Source: Limnohabitans sp. Rim8 (GTDB lineage: Bacteria > Pseudomonadota > Gammaproteobacteria > Burkholderiales > Burkholderiaceae_C). From it: a stretch of DNA of 56,789 bases. Positions 17,903-28,817 of the stretch are shown here, one piece after another; position 1 is the first letter of the stretch; every line of letters starts with the position of its first letter. The stretch spans positions 1-56,789 of the forward strand of contig NZ_CAMDLM010000027.1 in assembly GCF_945901735.1 (NCBI RefSeq), read 5' to 3'. The translations under genes and the position numbers were made by a program. The notes beneath the pieces were generated by a model that ran no database searches, had not been told where the DNA came from, and saw only the letters and a list, made by a program, of their open reading frames with translations.

Positions 17903-20887
17903 TTACAGCGTTCTCGCAATTTCCTTGACGTCGAAGAATTCAAGGTAATCGCCTTCTTTGATGTCGTTGTAGTTCTTGAGCTTGATACCGCACTCGAAGC
18001 CTTCTTTGACTTCGCGCACGTCGTCCTTGAGGCGCTTGAGCGAATCGAGTTCACCCGTGTAGATGACCACGTTGTCGCGCAGCAAACGGAACTTGGCACT
18101 GCGGGTGACTTGGCCCGAAGTGACCATACAACCTGCAACCGTACCGATCTTGGAAGCCACGAACACGGTCCTAATTTCGGCCATGCCCATGATCTCTTCG
18201 CGCTGCTCGGGTGCCAACATGCCCGACATCGCGGCTTTGAGCTCATCCACAGCGTCATAAATGATGTTGTAGTAATGCAGGTCAACGCCGTTGCCTTCGG
18301 CCAACTTGCGCGCGCCAGCATCGGCACGCACGTTGAAACCGATCACGATGGCCTTGGAGGCGATCGCCAGGTTGATGTCCGACTCGCTGATACCGCCCAC
18401 GCCGGCGTAAACCAGCTGGACTTTGACTTCTTCGTTGGACAATTTGAGCAAGGACGCGCCCAAGGCTTCTTGCGAGCCCTGCACGTCGGCCTTGATGATG
18501 ATGGGCAGCATTTTGATTTCGCCAGCCGACATGTCGGTGAACATGTTTTCGAGCTTGGCGGCTTGCATTTTGGCCAGCTTGGTATTGCGGAATTTACCAG
18601 CGCGGTAAGTGGCAATTTCACGGGCACGTCGCTCGTCGCCCATGACCATGAACTCGTCACCGGCTTGCGGGACTTCGGTCAAGCCTTGAATCTCGACCGG
18701 AATCGATGGACCTGCGGACTTGATGGCTACACCATTTTCGTCAAGCATGGCGCGCACGCGGCCAAAGGTCTGACCCGCCAACACCACGTCGCCCGTATTC
18801 AAAGTGCCAGATTGCACCAAGATGGTCGCCACAGGACCTCGTCCCTTGTCCAGGCGAGCTTCGATCACCAAGCCCTTGGCAGCGGCTTTCACAGGGGCCT
18901 TGAGCTCCAAAATTTCAGCTTGAAGCAGGACTTGTTCCAACAGAGCGTCGATGCCCATGCCGGTCTTGGCCGAGACGGAGACGAACGGCGATTCGCCACC
19001 GAACTCTTCGGGAACGACTTCCTCTGAAATCAGTTCTGCACGCACACGTTCGATGTTCGAGTCGGGCTTGTCCATCTTGTTGATGGCCACCACGATGGGC
19101 ACACCTGCTGCCTTGGCATGCTTGATCGCCTCTTTGGTCTGGGGCATCACACCGTCGTCACCCGCCACCACCAAAATGACGATGTCGGTGGCTTGCGCAC
19201 CACGGGCTCGCATGGCCGTGAAGGCCTCGTGACCGGGCGTGTCCAGAAAAGAGATCATGCCGCGAGGCGTTTCGACGTGGTAAGCGCCAATGTGCTGAGT
19301 GATGCCGCCGGCTTCACCCGAAGCCACCTTGGCGCGGCGGATGAAGTCAAGCAACGACGTTTTGCCGTGGTCAACGTGGCCCATCACCGTCACCACAGGG
19401 GCGCGCGACAACAATTCGGATTGCTGATCCAACACTTCATCGTCGGTAAAGGCTTCTGGATCGTCCAGCGCAGCGACGACAGCTTTGTGTCCCATTTCTT
19501 CCACCACAATCATGGCGGTGTCTTGGTCCAACGGCTGGTTCATGGTGGCCATCTGGCCCAGTTTCATCAAGTGCTTAATGACCTCAGAGGCCTTGATGGC
19601 CATCTTGTGGGCCAACTCTGACACGGTGATGGTCTCCGGGACGTGCACTTCCAGCACGCGCACCTCGGCTGTTGCCTGTTGGCTGTGACCGTCATCACGG
19701 TCGCGTTCGTTGCCACGCCGGCCTCGTGGGCCGGTACGCCAGTTATTGCGGCCCACACCGCCACTGGTGTCGCCACGCGTGGGAATGGCTTTCTTCTTGG
19801 CCGGATCGCCCGCCCAGCTGGAAGACAGCTTCGCCGACTTGACTTCCTTGTTGGCGACAGGAACTGCAGGCGCCGCAGTTTGCGCAGCCGCTGCGCGCGC
19901 ACCAGGCGCAGGAGTTCCTGCTGGCTTGTGCAAAGTCCCCTTGACCGCCGCTTTAGGCTCGACCTTGGGCTCTTCTTTTTTGGCGACCAGCACTTTCTTG
20001 GGGGCATTCATCATGGTCCGAATGGCTTCGGCTTCGGCCAGGGCCTTGCGTCGGCGTGAATCCAGATCCATTGCACGCGCAGTGTCTTCATCGGCCTTGG
20101 CCTTGGACTCTGCAGCGGCTTTTTGTGCCATAGCTTCACGCGCTGCCTTCGCGGCGTCGGCTTTGGCGGTCGCCAGTTGAGCGGCTTGTTCGGCTGCAGC
20201 AGCCTTGACATCGGCAGCAGATTGGACGGGCTCAGATGCTGCGGGCGCAGCAGGCTTGGCCTGAGAAGCCGCATTGATGCTGGCCGCTTCGGCCCGCGCC
20301 AATTGCTCGCGCGCTTCGCGACTCAGAAGTGGCTTGACCGCAGCAGGCTCTTCAGCAGGGGCCACGGCAGCAGATTGAGACTGGGCCAGAGCTTGTTCTT
20401 CCTGAGCCGCCAACTCGGCGCGCTGCGCAGCTTCCTGTGCCTCGCGCTGACGGCGCTTTTCCGCCAACTCCTCTTCCTGTTGAAGGATCAGCTCGGCCTG
20501 ACGCCGCGCTTGTTCTTCAAGGCGGGCCAAATCGGCATGGTCCAGTTGGGGCTCCACGATCTCTTCTGCGGAGGCCACAGGCTCGTCATCGCGTTTGATC
20601 AGAGTGCGTTTTTTACGCACTTCGACTTGGATGGTACGGGCCTTGCCCGAGGCATCGGCTTGCTTGATCTCACTGGTGGATTTTTTAACCAGCGTGATCT
20701 TCTTGCGGTCGACGGACACGGTTCCGTGGCTCGCTTGCAGGTAGCTGAGCAATTTTTGCTTGTCGGCATCGGTCAAAGCATCGCCTTCAGAGGCTTTGGT
20801 CACCCCGGCAGATCGCAATTGATCGAGCAAGACATCGGCAGATTTTTTGAGTTCATTGGCGAACTCGGCAACAGTGGTACTGGACAT
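17903..20887 (-). CDS. infB: Translation initiation factor IF-2
   Basis: IF-2 delivers fMet-tRNA to the 30S subunit and promotes subunit joining with GTP. The 994-residue protein starts with an IF2-N domain ([24 protein letters not shown]), followed by a second N-terminal helical domain and a long Ala/Glu/Lys/Arg-rich linker (about 120-400). The G domain has [24 protein letters not shown] and NKMDKPDSN, followed by the C1/C2 domains ([15 protein letters not shown] end). ATG 20887 is the normal start; GGAGG is present but 13 bases away, which is long. It lies 26 bases after nusA. Confidence 0.98.
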   Translation of the reverse strand: MSSTTVAEFANELKKSADVLLDQLRSAGVTKASEGDALTDADKQKLLSYLQASHGTVSVDRKKITLVKKSTSEIKQADASGKARTIQVEVRKKRTLIKRDDEPVASAEEIVEPQLDHADLARLEEQARRQAELILQQEEELAEKRRQREAQEAAQRAELAAQEEQALAQSQSAAVAPAEEPAAVKPLLSREAREQLARAEAASINAASQAKPAAPAASEPVQSAADVKAAAAEQAAQLATAKADAAKAAREAMAQKAAAESKAKADEDTARAMDLDSRRRKALAEAEAIRTMMNAPKKVLVAKKEEPKVEPKAAVKGTLHKPAGTPAPGARAAAAQTAAPAVPVANKEVKSAKLSSSWAGDPAKKKAIPTRGDTSGGVGRNNWRTGPRGRRGNERDRDDGHSQQATAEVRVLEVHVPETITVSELAHKMAIKASEVIKHLMKLGQMATMNQPLDQDTAMIVVEEMGHKAVVAALDDPEAFTDDEVLDQQSELLSRAPVVTVMGHVDHGKTSLLDFIRRAKVASGEAGGITQHIGAYHVETPRGMISFLDTPGHEAFTAMRARGAQATDIVILVVAGDDGVMPQTKEAIKHAKAAGVPIVVAINKMDKPDSNIERVRAELISEEVVPEEFGGESPFVSVSAKTGMGIDALLEQVLLQAEILELKAPVKAAAKGLVIEARLDKGRGPVATILVQSGTLNTGDVVLAGQTFGRVRAMLDENGVAIKSAGPSIPVEIQGLTEVPQAGDEFMVMGDERRAREIATYRAGKFRNTKLAKMQAAKLENMFTDMSAGEIKMLPIIIKADVQGSQEALGASLLKLSNEEVKVQLVYAGVGGISESDINLAIASKAIVIGFNVRADAGARKLAEGNGVDLHYYNIIYDAVDELKAAMSGMLAPEQREEIMGMAEIRTVFVASKIGTVAGCMVTSGQVTRSAKFRLLRDNVVIYTGELDSLKRLKDDVREVKEGFECGIKLKNYNDIKEGDYLEFFDVKEIARTL

Positions 20888-20913
20888 AATTTTGTTCAAG
20901 CCTCCATCAGACT

Positions 20914-22398
20914 TCAGGCCTGGCCTGCGAACCAATGTTCGCGGGCTTTCATGATCAGGGCGGTGGCCTCTTCAACGTTTTGACCGGTGATGTCGGTCAA
21001 CTCGTCAGTGGCCAGATCAGCCAGGTCGTCACGGGTTTGGACACCCGCCTCAACCAGCTTGGAAATCAGCTCAGGGGTCAAGCCTGGCAGGTCGCGCAGG
21101 TCTTGAGAAACGTCTTCAACGCTCTCCTCACGCGCAATTTCAAGGGTCAGCAAAGCGTCTTTGGCACGGGTGCGCAGCTCGTTGATGGTGTCTTCGTCGA
21201 AGCTTTCGATTTCCAGCATTTCCTGGATGGGCACATAAGCCACTTCTTCGAGGCTGGTGAAACCTTCGCCGATCAGGATGTCGGCGATCTCCTGGTCCAC
21301 ATCGAGCTTTTCCATGAACAACTGGCGGATGCCGGTGGTTTCTTCGGCTTGCTTTTGGGCCGACTCGGCTGCGTCCATGATGTTGATCTTCCAACCGGTC
21401 AGGTCAGAAGCCAAACGCACGTTTTGTCCGCCACGGCCAATGGCAATCGCCAGGTTTTCTTCGTCCACCACCACGTCCATGGCGTGCTTTTCTTCATCCA
21501 CTACGATGGATTGCACATTGGCCGGCGCCAAAGCACCGATCACGAACTGGGCAGGATCTTCGCTCCACAACACGATGTCCACACGCTCGCCAGCCAACTC
21601 ATTGGTGACGGCGTTGACACGCGTGCCGCGCACACCCACGCAGGTGCCAATCGGGTCAACACGTTTGTCATGCGAGAGCACGGCAATCTTGGCGCGCGAG
21701 CCGGGGTCACGGGCGCAAGTTTTGATCTCGAGCAGGCCTTGCTCGATTTCTGGGACTTCCTGGCGGAACAACTCGATCATGAACTCGGGGGCAGAACGCG
21801 ACAACAAAATCGGGGCACCGCGCAAAGTCAGGTCAACTTCCATGATCATGGCGCGAACGCGGTCACCGCTGCGCAGGTTTTCTTTAGGGATCATCTCGCT
21901 GCGCCTCAAGCGGCCCTCGATGCGGCCGGATTCGCAGATGATGTCGCCCTTGTCCATGCGTTTGACGGTACCGACAAAGATTTTTTCGCCCCGCGACATG
22001 AAGTCGTTGAGCAGCATTTCGCGCTCGGCATCGCGGATCTTTTGCAAAATGACCTGCTTGGCGGCCATGGCGCCAATGCGTCCGATCGGCACCGACTCAA
22101 TCGACTCTTCGATGTACTCGTCGACTTCGATGTCCGAGATTTGCTCTTTGGCTTCAAACAGCAGAATTTCTTGCTCGGGGAATTGCAAACCGGCCTCATC
22201 GGGCACCACGTGCCAGCGGCGAAAACTCTCGTAGTTGCCGTTGTCGCGGTCTACCGCTACACGGATGTCCACTTCGCCTTGGTAAAGCTTCTTGGTGGCT
22301 TGCGCCAAAGCGGCCTCCACGGCACCAAATACCACGTCGCGCTCAACGTTCTTTTCACGAGAGATGGCTTCGACCAACATCAACATTTCGCGATTCAT
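20914..22398 (-). CDS. nusA: Transcription termination/antitermination factor NusA
   Basis: NusA binds RNA polymerase and nascent RNA to control pausing, termination and antitermination. The 494-residue protein has the N-terminal polymerase-binding domain ([18 protein letters not shown]), an S1 domain ([16 protein letters not shown]), two KH domains ([35 protein letters not shown]) and two C-terminal acidic AR2-type repeats ([23 protein letters not shown]), as in most proteobacteria. ATG 22398 has AGGAGAG eight bases upstream. It is the second gene of the rimP-nusA-infB operon. Confidence 0.98.
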   Translation of the reverse strand: MNREMLMLVEAISREKNVERDVVFGAVEAALAQATKKLYQGEVDIRVAVDRDNGNYESFRRWHVVPDEAGLQFPEQEILLFEAKEQISDIEVDEYIEESIESVPIGRIGAMAAKQVILQKIRDAEREMLLNDFMSRGEKIFVGTVKRMDKGDIICESGRIEGRLRRSEMIPKENLRSGDRVRAMIMEVDLTLRGAPILLSRSAPEFMIELFRQEVPEIEQGLLEIKTCARDPGSRAKIAVLSHDKRVDPIGTCVGVRGTRVNAVTNELAGERVDIVLWSEDPAQFVIGALAPANVQSIVVDEEKHAMDVVVDEENLAIAIGRGGQNVRLASDLTGWKINIMDAAESAQKQAEETTGIRQLFMEKLDVDQEIADILIGEGFTSLEEVAYVPIQEMLEIESFDEDTINELRTRAKDALLTLEIAREESVEDVSQDLRDLPGLTPELISKLVEAGVQTRDDLADLATDELTDITGQNVEEATALIMKAREHWFAGQA

Positions 22399-22468
22399 GA
22401 CTTGACTCTCCTGTTCCACAGGGCCCATGTGCAGGGCCCGAAAGTTTGCTCAAAAAATGGGGCGCCCG

Positions 22469-23032
22469 TCAGGCTTCCTGCTTGGGCTTTCGCCCTTTGA
22501 AGTCCACCACGGGTGCGAGGCGCGCATCGCGCAATTCATCCAGCGTGAACCCCAGTGCATGCACAGGCAAAGGAATCCGCTTTTTACTGACCTTTTGTCC
22601 GGGCTTGACCGCAGGCGCATCGCTCCAGACGATTTGCCAGCCTTGACCGGTGGCGTCACGCTCGAGCGTGCCGCGAAATTTTTTGCGGGTCGGGTTAACC
22701 AAGCCCGCAGCGCTCCCGCCCATCGGCGCTTTGAGCGTGATGTCAATCAATTCACCTAAAAACCGCACAAAGTCCTGTTCACGGCTCAATGGACGGTCAA
22801 TGCCGGGAGAGGACACCTCCAGCCGGTTGTAGGTCACACCGTCGACTTCCAGGGCAAACTGAAGTTGCCGGTTGACTTTTTCGCAATCTTCCACGTTGAT
22901 GAACAGCTCAGAACCTGGCTGCCAGGGCCAGTCGATGGTGATGCGCAACAAACCACCCGCTGTGCGGTCAATCTCAACCAGGTCGTAGCCCAGGCCGGTT
23001 ACGGTTTCTTGAACAATTTGCTTCAATGCCAC
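22469..23032 (-). CDS. rimP: Ribosome maturation factor RimP
   Basis: RimP is needed for 30S subunit maturation. The 187-residue protein contains the N-terminal ALKQIVQETVTGLGYDLVEI domain, NVEDCEKVNRQLQFALEVDG and the SSPGIDRPLSREQDF motif that defines the family, then an SH3-like C-terminal domain. I chose GTG 23032, which yields the conserved VALKQI start; a TTG six codons earlier is in frame but less likely. It is the first gene of the translation operon, so the promoter should lie in 23033-23070. Confidence 0.94.
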   Translation of the reverse strand: MALKQIVQETVTGLGYDLVEIDRTAGGLLRITIDWPWQPGSELFINVEDCEKVNRQLQFALEVDGVTYNRLEVSSPGIDRPLSREQDFVRFLGELIDITLKAPMGGSAAGLVNPTRKKFRGTLERDATGQGWQIVWSDAPAVKPGQKVSKKRIPLPVHALGFTLDELRDARLAPVVDFKGRKPKQEA

Positions 23033-23070
23033 AGAGCTTCTGAATGTCAACGTTTAAAAAGAAACAACCA

Positions 23071-23101
23071 AAAAAAACGGGCGGTGAAAACCCGCCCGTT
23101 T
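23071..23101 (-). terminator. Terminator after the yej operon
   Basis: Ten-base GC-rich arms (23075-23084 and 23092-23101) with a 7-base loop, followed on the minus strand by a run of seven T. It sits between the yejF-like stop and the start of rimP, separating the two operons. Confidence 0.8.
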
Positions 23102-23187
23102 GGTCGTGAAGCCAATATTCTAGCCGAAAAAACGCGCTAAGTGTGTGATTTTCAAGGAAAACGATGCGTCCGAAATCGACTTGCCGT

Positions 23188-24795
23188 TCACGCCGTCTGA
23201 GGAAACGCTTGCAACAAGCTGCGGGTGTAGGGGTGGTGCGGATCGCTCAGCACCTGCTCGGCCAAACCCTGCTCGACCACTTGCCCTGACTTGAGCACCA
23301 TGACCTGGTGGGCCATGGCCCGAAGCACATCCACATCGTGGGTAATTAACAAGTAAGCCATGCCTCGTTTTTTTTGCAGCGTTTTAAGCAATTCGAGGAT
23401 CTGTTTTTGAACCGTCACGTCGAGCGCGCTGGTCGGTTCGTCCAGCACCAACAGCGCGGGCTCGACAACCAAGGCTCTGGCCAGGGCGATGCGTTGGCGC
23501 TGACCACCCGAGAAAGCATGCGGGTAGCGGTTGAGCACATCGGCAAATCCTTCGCCCTCCAAACCCACCTCGGCCAATGCTGCGCGAACGCGTTGCTCCG
23601 TTTGTTCTGATGTCCAGTGCGGGTGGTGTAAGCGCAGGCCCTCGGCGACAATTTCACCCACCGTCATGCGGGGCGACAAACTACCATAAGGGTCCTGGAA
23701 AACCACCTGCACCCGCCTGCGCAAGGCCTTGTCCCGAGCGGGGCTGTCCTGCCAAGTTTGCCCTGCAAACGACAATTCGCCCGAAAAAGGGATCAAACCC
23801 AAAACCGCCTGCGCGAGGCTCGATTTGCCCGAACCCGACTCGCCCATCACGCCCAAGGTGCTGCCGGGCAAAAGCGAAAAATCCGCGCCGTGCAGTGCGG
23901 TGAAGTGGTGTTTTTGAAACCAGGCTTTGAAGCCGGGCACCGCCTTCGGATAGCGCACCTGCAGTTGCTGTGCTTGCAAAATGAGTGGCGTCTCCAAGGA
24001 GGGCATGTCCGCAAGGCCCCCACGGCTGGGGCGGCTGGAGAGCAATCTTTGGGTGTAGGGGTGCTGAGGCTGCTCAAAGACCTCATGCAAAGTCCCCTGC
24101 TCCACCAAGAGTCCTTTTTCCATCACCGCCACCCGGTGGGCAAAGTGGCGCACCAAAGTCAGATCGTGCGTGATCAACAAAATGGCCATGCCGGTTTTTT
24201 GCTGCAAATCGGCCAGCAGCTCCAGCATTTGCAATCGCAAACTGGCGTCCAGCGCGGTGGTAGGTTCGTCGGCCAGCAGCAGCCTGGGCTCGGACGCGAG
24301 GGCCATGGCCATCATGGCGCGTTGGCGTTGGCCGCCCGACAACTGGTGCGGGTATGCCCCAAACCGACGCTCAGGGTCATCGATCCCGGTTTCGGACAAC
24401 AAATGCACGGACCGCGCATCGGCGTCGCGCCGGGACAAGAGCTTTTTGATCTGCAGCACTTCCGAGATCTGCGCGCCTACCGTCATCAAGGGGTTGAGTG
24501 CCGTCATGGGTTCCTGAAAAATCATGGCGATCTCATCGCCACGGATGCGTTGCATCTCAGCAGGCGTTTGCTTCAGCAAGTCCTGGCCATGCCACAGTAC
24601 CTGGCCAGAGAGCTGCGCCGATTCCAGCAAACGCAGCACAGACAGCGCCGTCACCGACTTGCCCGAGCCCGACTCACCCACCAAGGCCACGCGCTCACCC
24701 GCCTGGATGCTCAGGTTCACGCCATGCACCACGTTCTGGCCACCAAAGGCAATGCGAAGGTCTTTGAGTTCCAGCAAAGCTTGGGGCGTGCTCAT
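23188..24795 (-). CDS. yejF: ABC transporter with two ATPase domains, YejF-like
   Basis: A 535-residue protein fusing two ABC ATPases that power the YejABEF peptide importer. Domain 1 (about 1-260) has GESGSGKS, LSGGQRQR and LLLADEPTTALDA; domain 2 (about 280-535) has GESGSGKSS, FSGGQRQRIALARAL and LLVLDEPTSALD. Each ends with the oligopeptide-type PHHPYT or PQHPYT motif. ATG 24795 overlaps the yejE stop codon (ATGA). In E. coli this system takes up microcin C and other peptides; the substrate here is inferred only by homology. Confidence 0.93.
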   Translation of the reverse strand: MSTPQALLELKDLRIAFGGQNVVHGVNLSIQAGERVALVGESGSGKSVTALSVLRLLESAQLSGQVLWHGQDLLKQTPAEMQRIRGDEIAMIFQEPMTALNPLMTVGAQISEVLQIKKLLSRRDADARSVHLLSETGIDDPERRFGAYPHQLSGGQRQRAMMAMALASEPRLLLADEPTTALDASLRLQMLELLADLQQKTGMAILLITHDLTLVRHFAHRVAVMEKGLLVEQGTLHEVFEQPQHPYTQRLLSSRPSRGGLADMPSLETPLILQAQQLQVRYPKAVPGFKAWFQKHHFTALHGADFSLLPGSTLGVMGESGSGKSSLAQAVLGLIPFSGELSFAGQTWQDSPARDKALRRRVQVVFQDPYGSLSPRMTVGEIVAEGLRLHHPHWTSEQTEQRVRAALAEVGLEGEGFADVLNRYPHAFSGGQRQRIALARALVVEPALLVLDEPTSALDVTVQKQILELLKTLQKKRGMAYLLITHDVDVLRAMAHQVMVLKSGQVVEQGLAEQVLSDPHHPYTRSLLQAFPQTA

Positions 24796-25850
24796 GCGTC
24801 TACCTTTCGCGGATCGAGCGCATCGCGCAAGGCATCGCCCATGAAGGTCAAGAGCAGCAAAGTCACCACCAGCACCACAAAGGTGGACATCGATATCCAC
24901 CAGGCGTCGATGTTGTTTTTGCCTTGGGCCAGCAACTCACCCAAAGACGGCGTGCCCGGTGGCACGCCCAGGCCCAGAAAATCGAGCGAGGTCAAAGCCA
25001 AAATGGCTCCGCTCATGCGAAACGGCAAGAAGGTCACCACCGGGGTCATGCTGTTGGGCAGCACATGCCGCCACATGATTTGCCAATGCCCCAGCCCCAG
25101 CGCCCGGGCCGATTTGACGTAATCGAGTTGCCGGTTGCGCAAAAACTCGGCCCGCACGTAATCGGACAAACCCATCCAGCCAAACAGGCTGAGCAGCACC
25201 AGCAAAAGACCCACACTGGGCTCGAACACGGCCGAGAAAATGATCAGCAAATAGAGCTCAGGCATGGCGCTCCAGATTTCGATGAAGCGCTGAAAGACCA
25301 AATCGGTCTTGCCCACAAAAAACCCCTGCACCGCGCCAGTCAACACGCCCAGCAGCACGCCGAACAGCGTCAGTGCCAAAGCAAAGAGTACCGAGACCCG
25401 AAAGCCGTACAGCAAACGCGCCAGCACATCACGCCCCCGGTCATCGGTGCCCAGCCAGTTGCGGGCTGTTGGCGGCGCGGGGTTGGGCAAGGGGGCAAAG
25501 TAGTCGAGCGTGCTGTGGTGGTAAGGGTTGGGCGCTTGCAGGGCCCAGTTGCTGCCCTTGTGCAGTTGTTGCTGGATGAAGGGATCCAGATAATCCGCCG
25601 GCGTCTCGAAATCACCCCCAAACACTTGTTCAGGCAAGGTCTGGACCACCGGGAAATACCACTGACCCTCAAACCGCACGACCAAGGGTTTGTCGTTGGA
25701 TAAAAATTCGGCTCCCAAGCTCAGAATGAACAGGGTCATAAAAATGATCAGGCTGCCAAAGCCGAGGCGGTTGCGCCTGAAACGCTGCCACGCCCGCGCC
25801 GAGGGCGACGTCTGATGCGGGAAGGCCGTGGTGGTGGTGGCTGAGGTCAT
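24792..25850 (-). CDS. yejE: Peptide ABC transporter permease, YejE-like
   Basis: The 352-residue inner-membrane permease belongs to the DppC/OppC group. A cytoplasmic N-terminus with WQRFRRNRLGFGSL precedes a large periplasmic loop (about 50-130, typical of YejE) and then five transmembrane segments. The EAA-like motif is EFLRNRQLDYVKSARALGLGHWQIMWRHVLPN. It overlaps yejB and yejF by four bases each (ATGA), showing tight coupling. Confidence 0.93.
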   Translation of the reverse strand: MTSATTTTAFPHQTSPSARAWQRFRRNRLGFGSLIIFMTLFILSLGAEFLSNDKPLVVRFEGQWYFPVVQTLPEQVFGGDFETPADYLDPFIQQQLHKGSNWALQAPNPYHHSTLDYFAPLPNPAPPTARNWLGTDDRGRDVLARLLYGFRVSVLFALALTLFGVLLGVLTGAVQGFFVGKTDLVFQRFIEIWSAMPELYLLIIFSAVFEPSVGLLLVLLSLFGWMGLSDYVRAEFLRNRQLDYVKSARALGLGHWQIMWRHVLPNSMTPVVTFLPFRMSGAILALTSLDFLGLGVPPGTPSLGELLAQGKNNIDAWWISMSTFVVLVVTLLLLTFMGDALRDALDPRKVDA

Positions 25851-26884
25851 TTGTCAAACTTCACACGCGGGTCCACCCACAGGTAACACAGGTCACTGAT
25901 CAGCTTGGTCACCAGTCCGATCAGGGTGAACAAATACAAGGTGCCCAACACCACCGGGTAGTCCCGCCGGATTACCGCCTCGTAACTCAACAGGCCCAGC
26001 CCATCGAGAGAGAACAAGGTTTCGATCAACAAAGACCCGGTGAAAAACGCGCCGATGAAAGCCGCCGGGAACCCCGTGACCAGCGGAATCAAGGCGTTGC
26101 GCATGACATGGCGGTACAGCACCCGGTTTTCGCTGAGGCCCTTGGCGCGGGCGGTCAGCACATACTGTTTGCGGATTTCTTCCAGAAATGCGTTCTTGGT
26201 CAGCATGGTGATGACCGCAAAAGACCCCAACACGCTGGCCGTGACCGGCAAGGCGATGTGCCACAAATAATCAACCACCTTGGCACCCCAGCTCAGCTGT
26301 TCCCAGTTCGACGAGGTCAAGCCTCGCAGCGGAAACCATTGCAACTGACCGCCAAAGATCACCAACAGGGCCACACCCAGCACAAAACCTGGGATGGCAT
26401 AGCCCACCAGCACCAGCATACTGCTGAGTGTGTCAAAGCGTGTGCCCGCCCGCACCGCCTTGGCGATGCCCAATGGCACCGACACCAAATAACTCAGAAA
26501 AAACGTCCACAAACCCAGGCTGATCGACACGGGCAGCTTTTCCTTGATCAGGCTCCAGACGTCTTTGGGGTAGAAAAAGCTTTTGCCCAGATCGAACTGT
26601 GCAAACTGCTTGAGCATCATCCAGAACCGCTCGGCAGGTGGCTTGTCAAAACCGTAGAGCGTTTTGATTTCTGCAATGCGTGCGGCATCGACGCCCTGCC
26701 TGCCCCGGTAACCGCTGCCTTGGGCTGCTGCGCCCTCCCCACCCGTGTCACGGCCTTGCAGCTGGGCCACCATTTGCTCAACCGGGCCGCCGGGCACAAA
26801 CTGGACCACCACAAAAGTCATCAACAACACCCCGAACAAGGTCGGGACCATCAGCAGCAAGCGTTTGAAAATGTAGGCCAGCAT
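25847..26884 (-). CDS. yejB: Peptide ABC transporter permease, YejB-like
   Basis: The 345-residue DppB/OppB-type permease begins with a MLAYIFKRLLLMVPTLFGVLLMTF membrane segment followed by a periplasmic loop rich in Gly and Gln (about 40-80). The EAA-like motif is IRKQYVLTARAKGLSENRVLYRHVMRNALIP. It pairs with the YejE-like permease, which it overlaps by four bases. The gap to the upstream binding-protein gene is only three bases. Confidence 0.93.
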   Translation of the reverse strand: MLAYIFKRLLLMVPTLFGVLLMTFVVVQFVPGGPVEQMVAQLQGRDTGGEGAAAQGSGYRGRQGVDAARIAEIKTLYGFDKPPAERFWMMLKQFAQFDLGKSFFYPKDVWSLIKEKLPVSISLGLWTFFLSYLVSVPLGIAKAVRAGTRFDTLSSMLVLVGYAIPGFVLGVALLVIFGGQLQWFPLRGLTSSNWEQLSWGAKVVDYLWHIALPVTASVLGSFAVITMLTKNAFLEEIRKQYVLTARAKGLSENRVLYRHVMRNALIPLVTGFPAAFIGAFFTGSLLIETLFSLDGLGLLSYEAVIRRDYPVVLGTLYLFTLIGLVTKLISDLCYLWVDPRVKFDK

Positions 26885-26887
26885 GGG

Positions 26888-28780
26888 TCAAGGTGCCTTG
26901 GGGGCGGTTTGGGCCGCAGGTGCGGTCGAGGCATTGGGCGACCACCACACGGTGGTGACCAGCTTTTCAGGCTGGTAAAAACGGGGCAAATCGGCTGGGC
27001 GCGCAAACGCCTTGGCCCGCCAGGACACCCGGTGCACGGCACCATACCAGTGCGGCACCACATAGTGACCATGGCGCAGCACTCGGTCCAGCGCACGCAG
27101 GCTGGTCACCAGTTCCGGCCGTGACGTGGCACTCACCACCTTGTCCAGCAGCGCGTCCACAGCCGGGTCTTTCAGGCCGATCACATTGCCCGAGCCTTCC
27201 ACTTCCGCCGATCGGCTGCCGTAGCGCTCGAGCAACTCGGTGCCGGGCGCTTCGCTGCCCACGGTGCGGTTGCTGATGATGTCAAAGTCGAACACGTCCA
27301 TGCGTTTTTGCAAGAGCGCAAAGTCGATCACCTTGTACTGAACCTGAATGCCCAGTTTTTCAAGGTTCTTGGCAAAGGGTGTGACCACGCGGCCCATCGA
27401 GCCTGAATTGTCTAAAAATTCGATGCTCAGGGCTTGCCCCTTGGCGTTGCGCAATGCGCCGTCGCGGTAGGTCCATCCGGCGTCTTTGAGCAAATCACGG
27501 GCCTGGCGCATATGGTCGCGCAAGGTATGGCCCGACGCCGGGTCCAGTGCAGTTTGAGGTGGTTGGGGCACATCTTGATCGAATACAGCGGCGGGCAGCT
27601 TGGCCCGCAGGGGCGCAAGCAAAACCAACTCGTCGGGGCCCGGACGGCCCTTGGCTTCGAAGTCGCTGGCCACAAAATAGCCACGCACCCGGCTGTAGGC
27701 GTTGTAGAACAGTTGGCGATTCAGCCACTCAAAGTCCATGGCCAGCGCAATGGCCTGACGCACCCGCACGTCCTGGAACTTGTCGCGGCGCGTGTTGAAC
27801 AAAAAGCCTTGAAAGTCACCTGCATTGCCATGCGGCAATTCGGCCTTGATCAGCTCACCACGCTCAAACGCCCGCCCGGTGAAAGCTCTGGCCCACTCCC
27901 GCGCAATGAAAGATTGCATGTAATCGAACTCGCCCGCTTTGAAAGCTTCGAGTTGCGCGGTGCTGTCTTTGTAAATCTTATAGGTAATGCGGTCGAAATT
28001 GAACTGCCCCTTGCGCACGTTCAGGTCTTTGGCCCAATAGTGCGGGTCACGCACATAGGTGACGTCCTTGCCAAACTGCACCGGCCCGACGCGGTAGGGC
28101 CCCGACGCTATCGGCATGTCCATGACCATCTGGTCCAGCGGTTTGTGAGTTGCCTCAGGCCCCTCACCTTGTAAACCCCACTTGGCACTGAACACGGGCA
28201 AGCTGCCCACGATCAAAGGCAACTCGCTGTTGGGGCGCACAAAATCGAATCGGATGCTCCGCTCGGCCAAGACGGTCGCGCCCTTGACCTCGCCGAAATA
28301 AGTACGGTATTGGGGCGCTGCCTGCTTGCTGGTCAGTCGCTCAAAGGAGTGGCGAACATCGGCCGCCAGCACGGGGTCACCATTGTGGAATCGGGCTTGC
28401 GGGTGGATCTGGAAAGTGACCGACATCCGGTCTTTGGCCACCGAGACAGCCGAGGCCAACAAGCCATAGGCCGTGGTCGGCTCGTCCATGTTGCCCACCA
28501 ACAGGGTGTCGAACATCATGCTCAACATGGAGGGTGGTGCGCTGCCCTTCAAGGTGAAGGGGTTGTACTTGTCGAAGTTGGACTGGCGGGTCGGCGGCAC
28601 CAGCACGATCTCGCCCCCTTTGGGTGCGGTTGGGTTGGCGTACGAGAAATGGGCAAAACTTGCAGGGTAGCGGATGTCGCCAAATTGCGCGTAAGCGTGT
28701 GCAGCCCAAGCGTTGCCCGCTGTTGCAAGCCCGAGGGCCAAGCAGCAGGGTGTCCAGAAACGGGCCATGGGTCTTCGCAT
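26888..28780 (-). CDS. yejA: Periplasmic peptide-binding protein, YejA-like
   Basis: A 630-residue extracellular solute-binding protein family 5 member. The N-terminal signal peptide runs to about AGNAWA, followed by YPASFAHFSYANPTAPKGGEI, the usual SBP5 opening. Inside, KYNPFTLKG, FDTLLVGNMDEP and the YSRVRGYFVASDFEAKG segment match YejA-type proteins that capture oligopeptides for import. Met at 28780 and Met at 28768 are both possible starts, neither with a good Shine-Dalgarno. It leads the yejABEF operon and diverges from fabI across 37 bases, so the promoters overlap. Confidence 0.92.
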   Translation of the reverse strand: MRRPMARFWTPCCLALGLATAGNAWAAHAYAQFGDIRYPASFAHFSYANPTAPKGGEIVLVPPTRQSNFDKYNPFTLKGSAPPSMLSMMFDTLLVGNMDEPTTAYGLLASAVSVAKDRMSVTFQIHPQARFHNGDPVLAADVRHSFERLTSKQAAPQYRTYFGEVKGATVLAERSIRFDFVRPNSELPLIVGSLPVFSAKWGLQGEGPEATHKPLDQMVMDMPIASGPYRVGPVQFGKDVTYVRDPHYWAKDLNVRKGQFNFDRITYKIYKDSTAQLEAFKAGEFDYMQSFIAREWARAFTGRAFERGELIKAELPHGNAGDFQGFLFNTRRDKFQDVRVRQAIALAMDFEWLNRQLFYNAYSRVRGYFVASDFEAKGRPGPDELVLLAPLRAKLPAAVFDQDVPQPPQTALDPASGHTLRDHMRQARDLLKDAGWTYRDGALRNAKGQALSIEFLDNSGSMGRVVTPFAKNLEKLGIQVQYKVIDFALLQKRMDVFDFDIISNRTVGSEAPGTELLERYGSRSAEVEGSGNVIGLKDPAVDALLDKVVSATSRPELVTSLRALDRVLRHGHYVVPHWYGAVHRVSWRAKAFARPADLPRFYQPEKLVTTVWWSPNASTAPAAQTAPKAP

Positions 28781-28817
28781 GCGACAATTCTGCACACATT
28801 TTCCAGGAGTTGAAGAG

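Noticed and set aside
17615..19027. A 470-residue open frame opposite infB
   Set aside because: Antisense shadow of infB with the His/Asp/Gln-rich composition typical of such frames.
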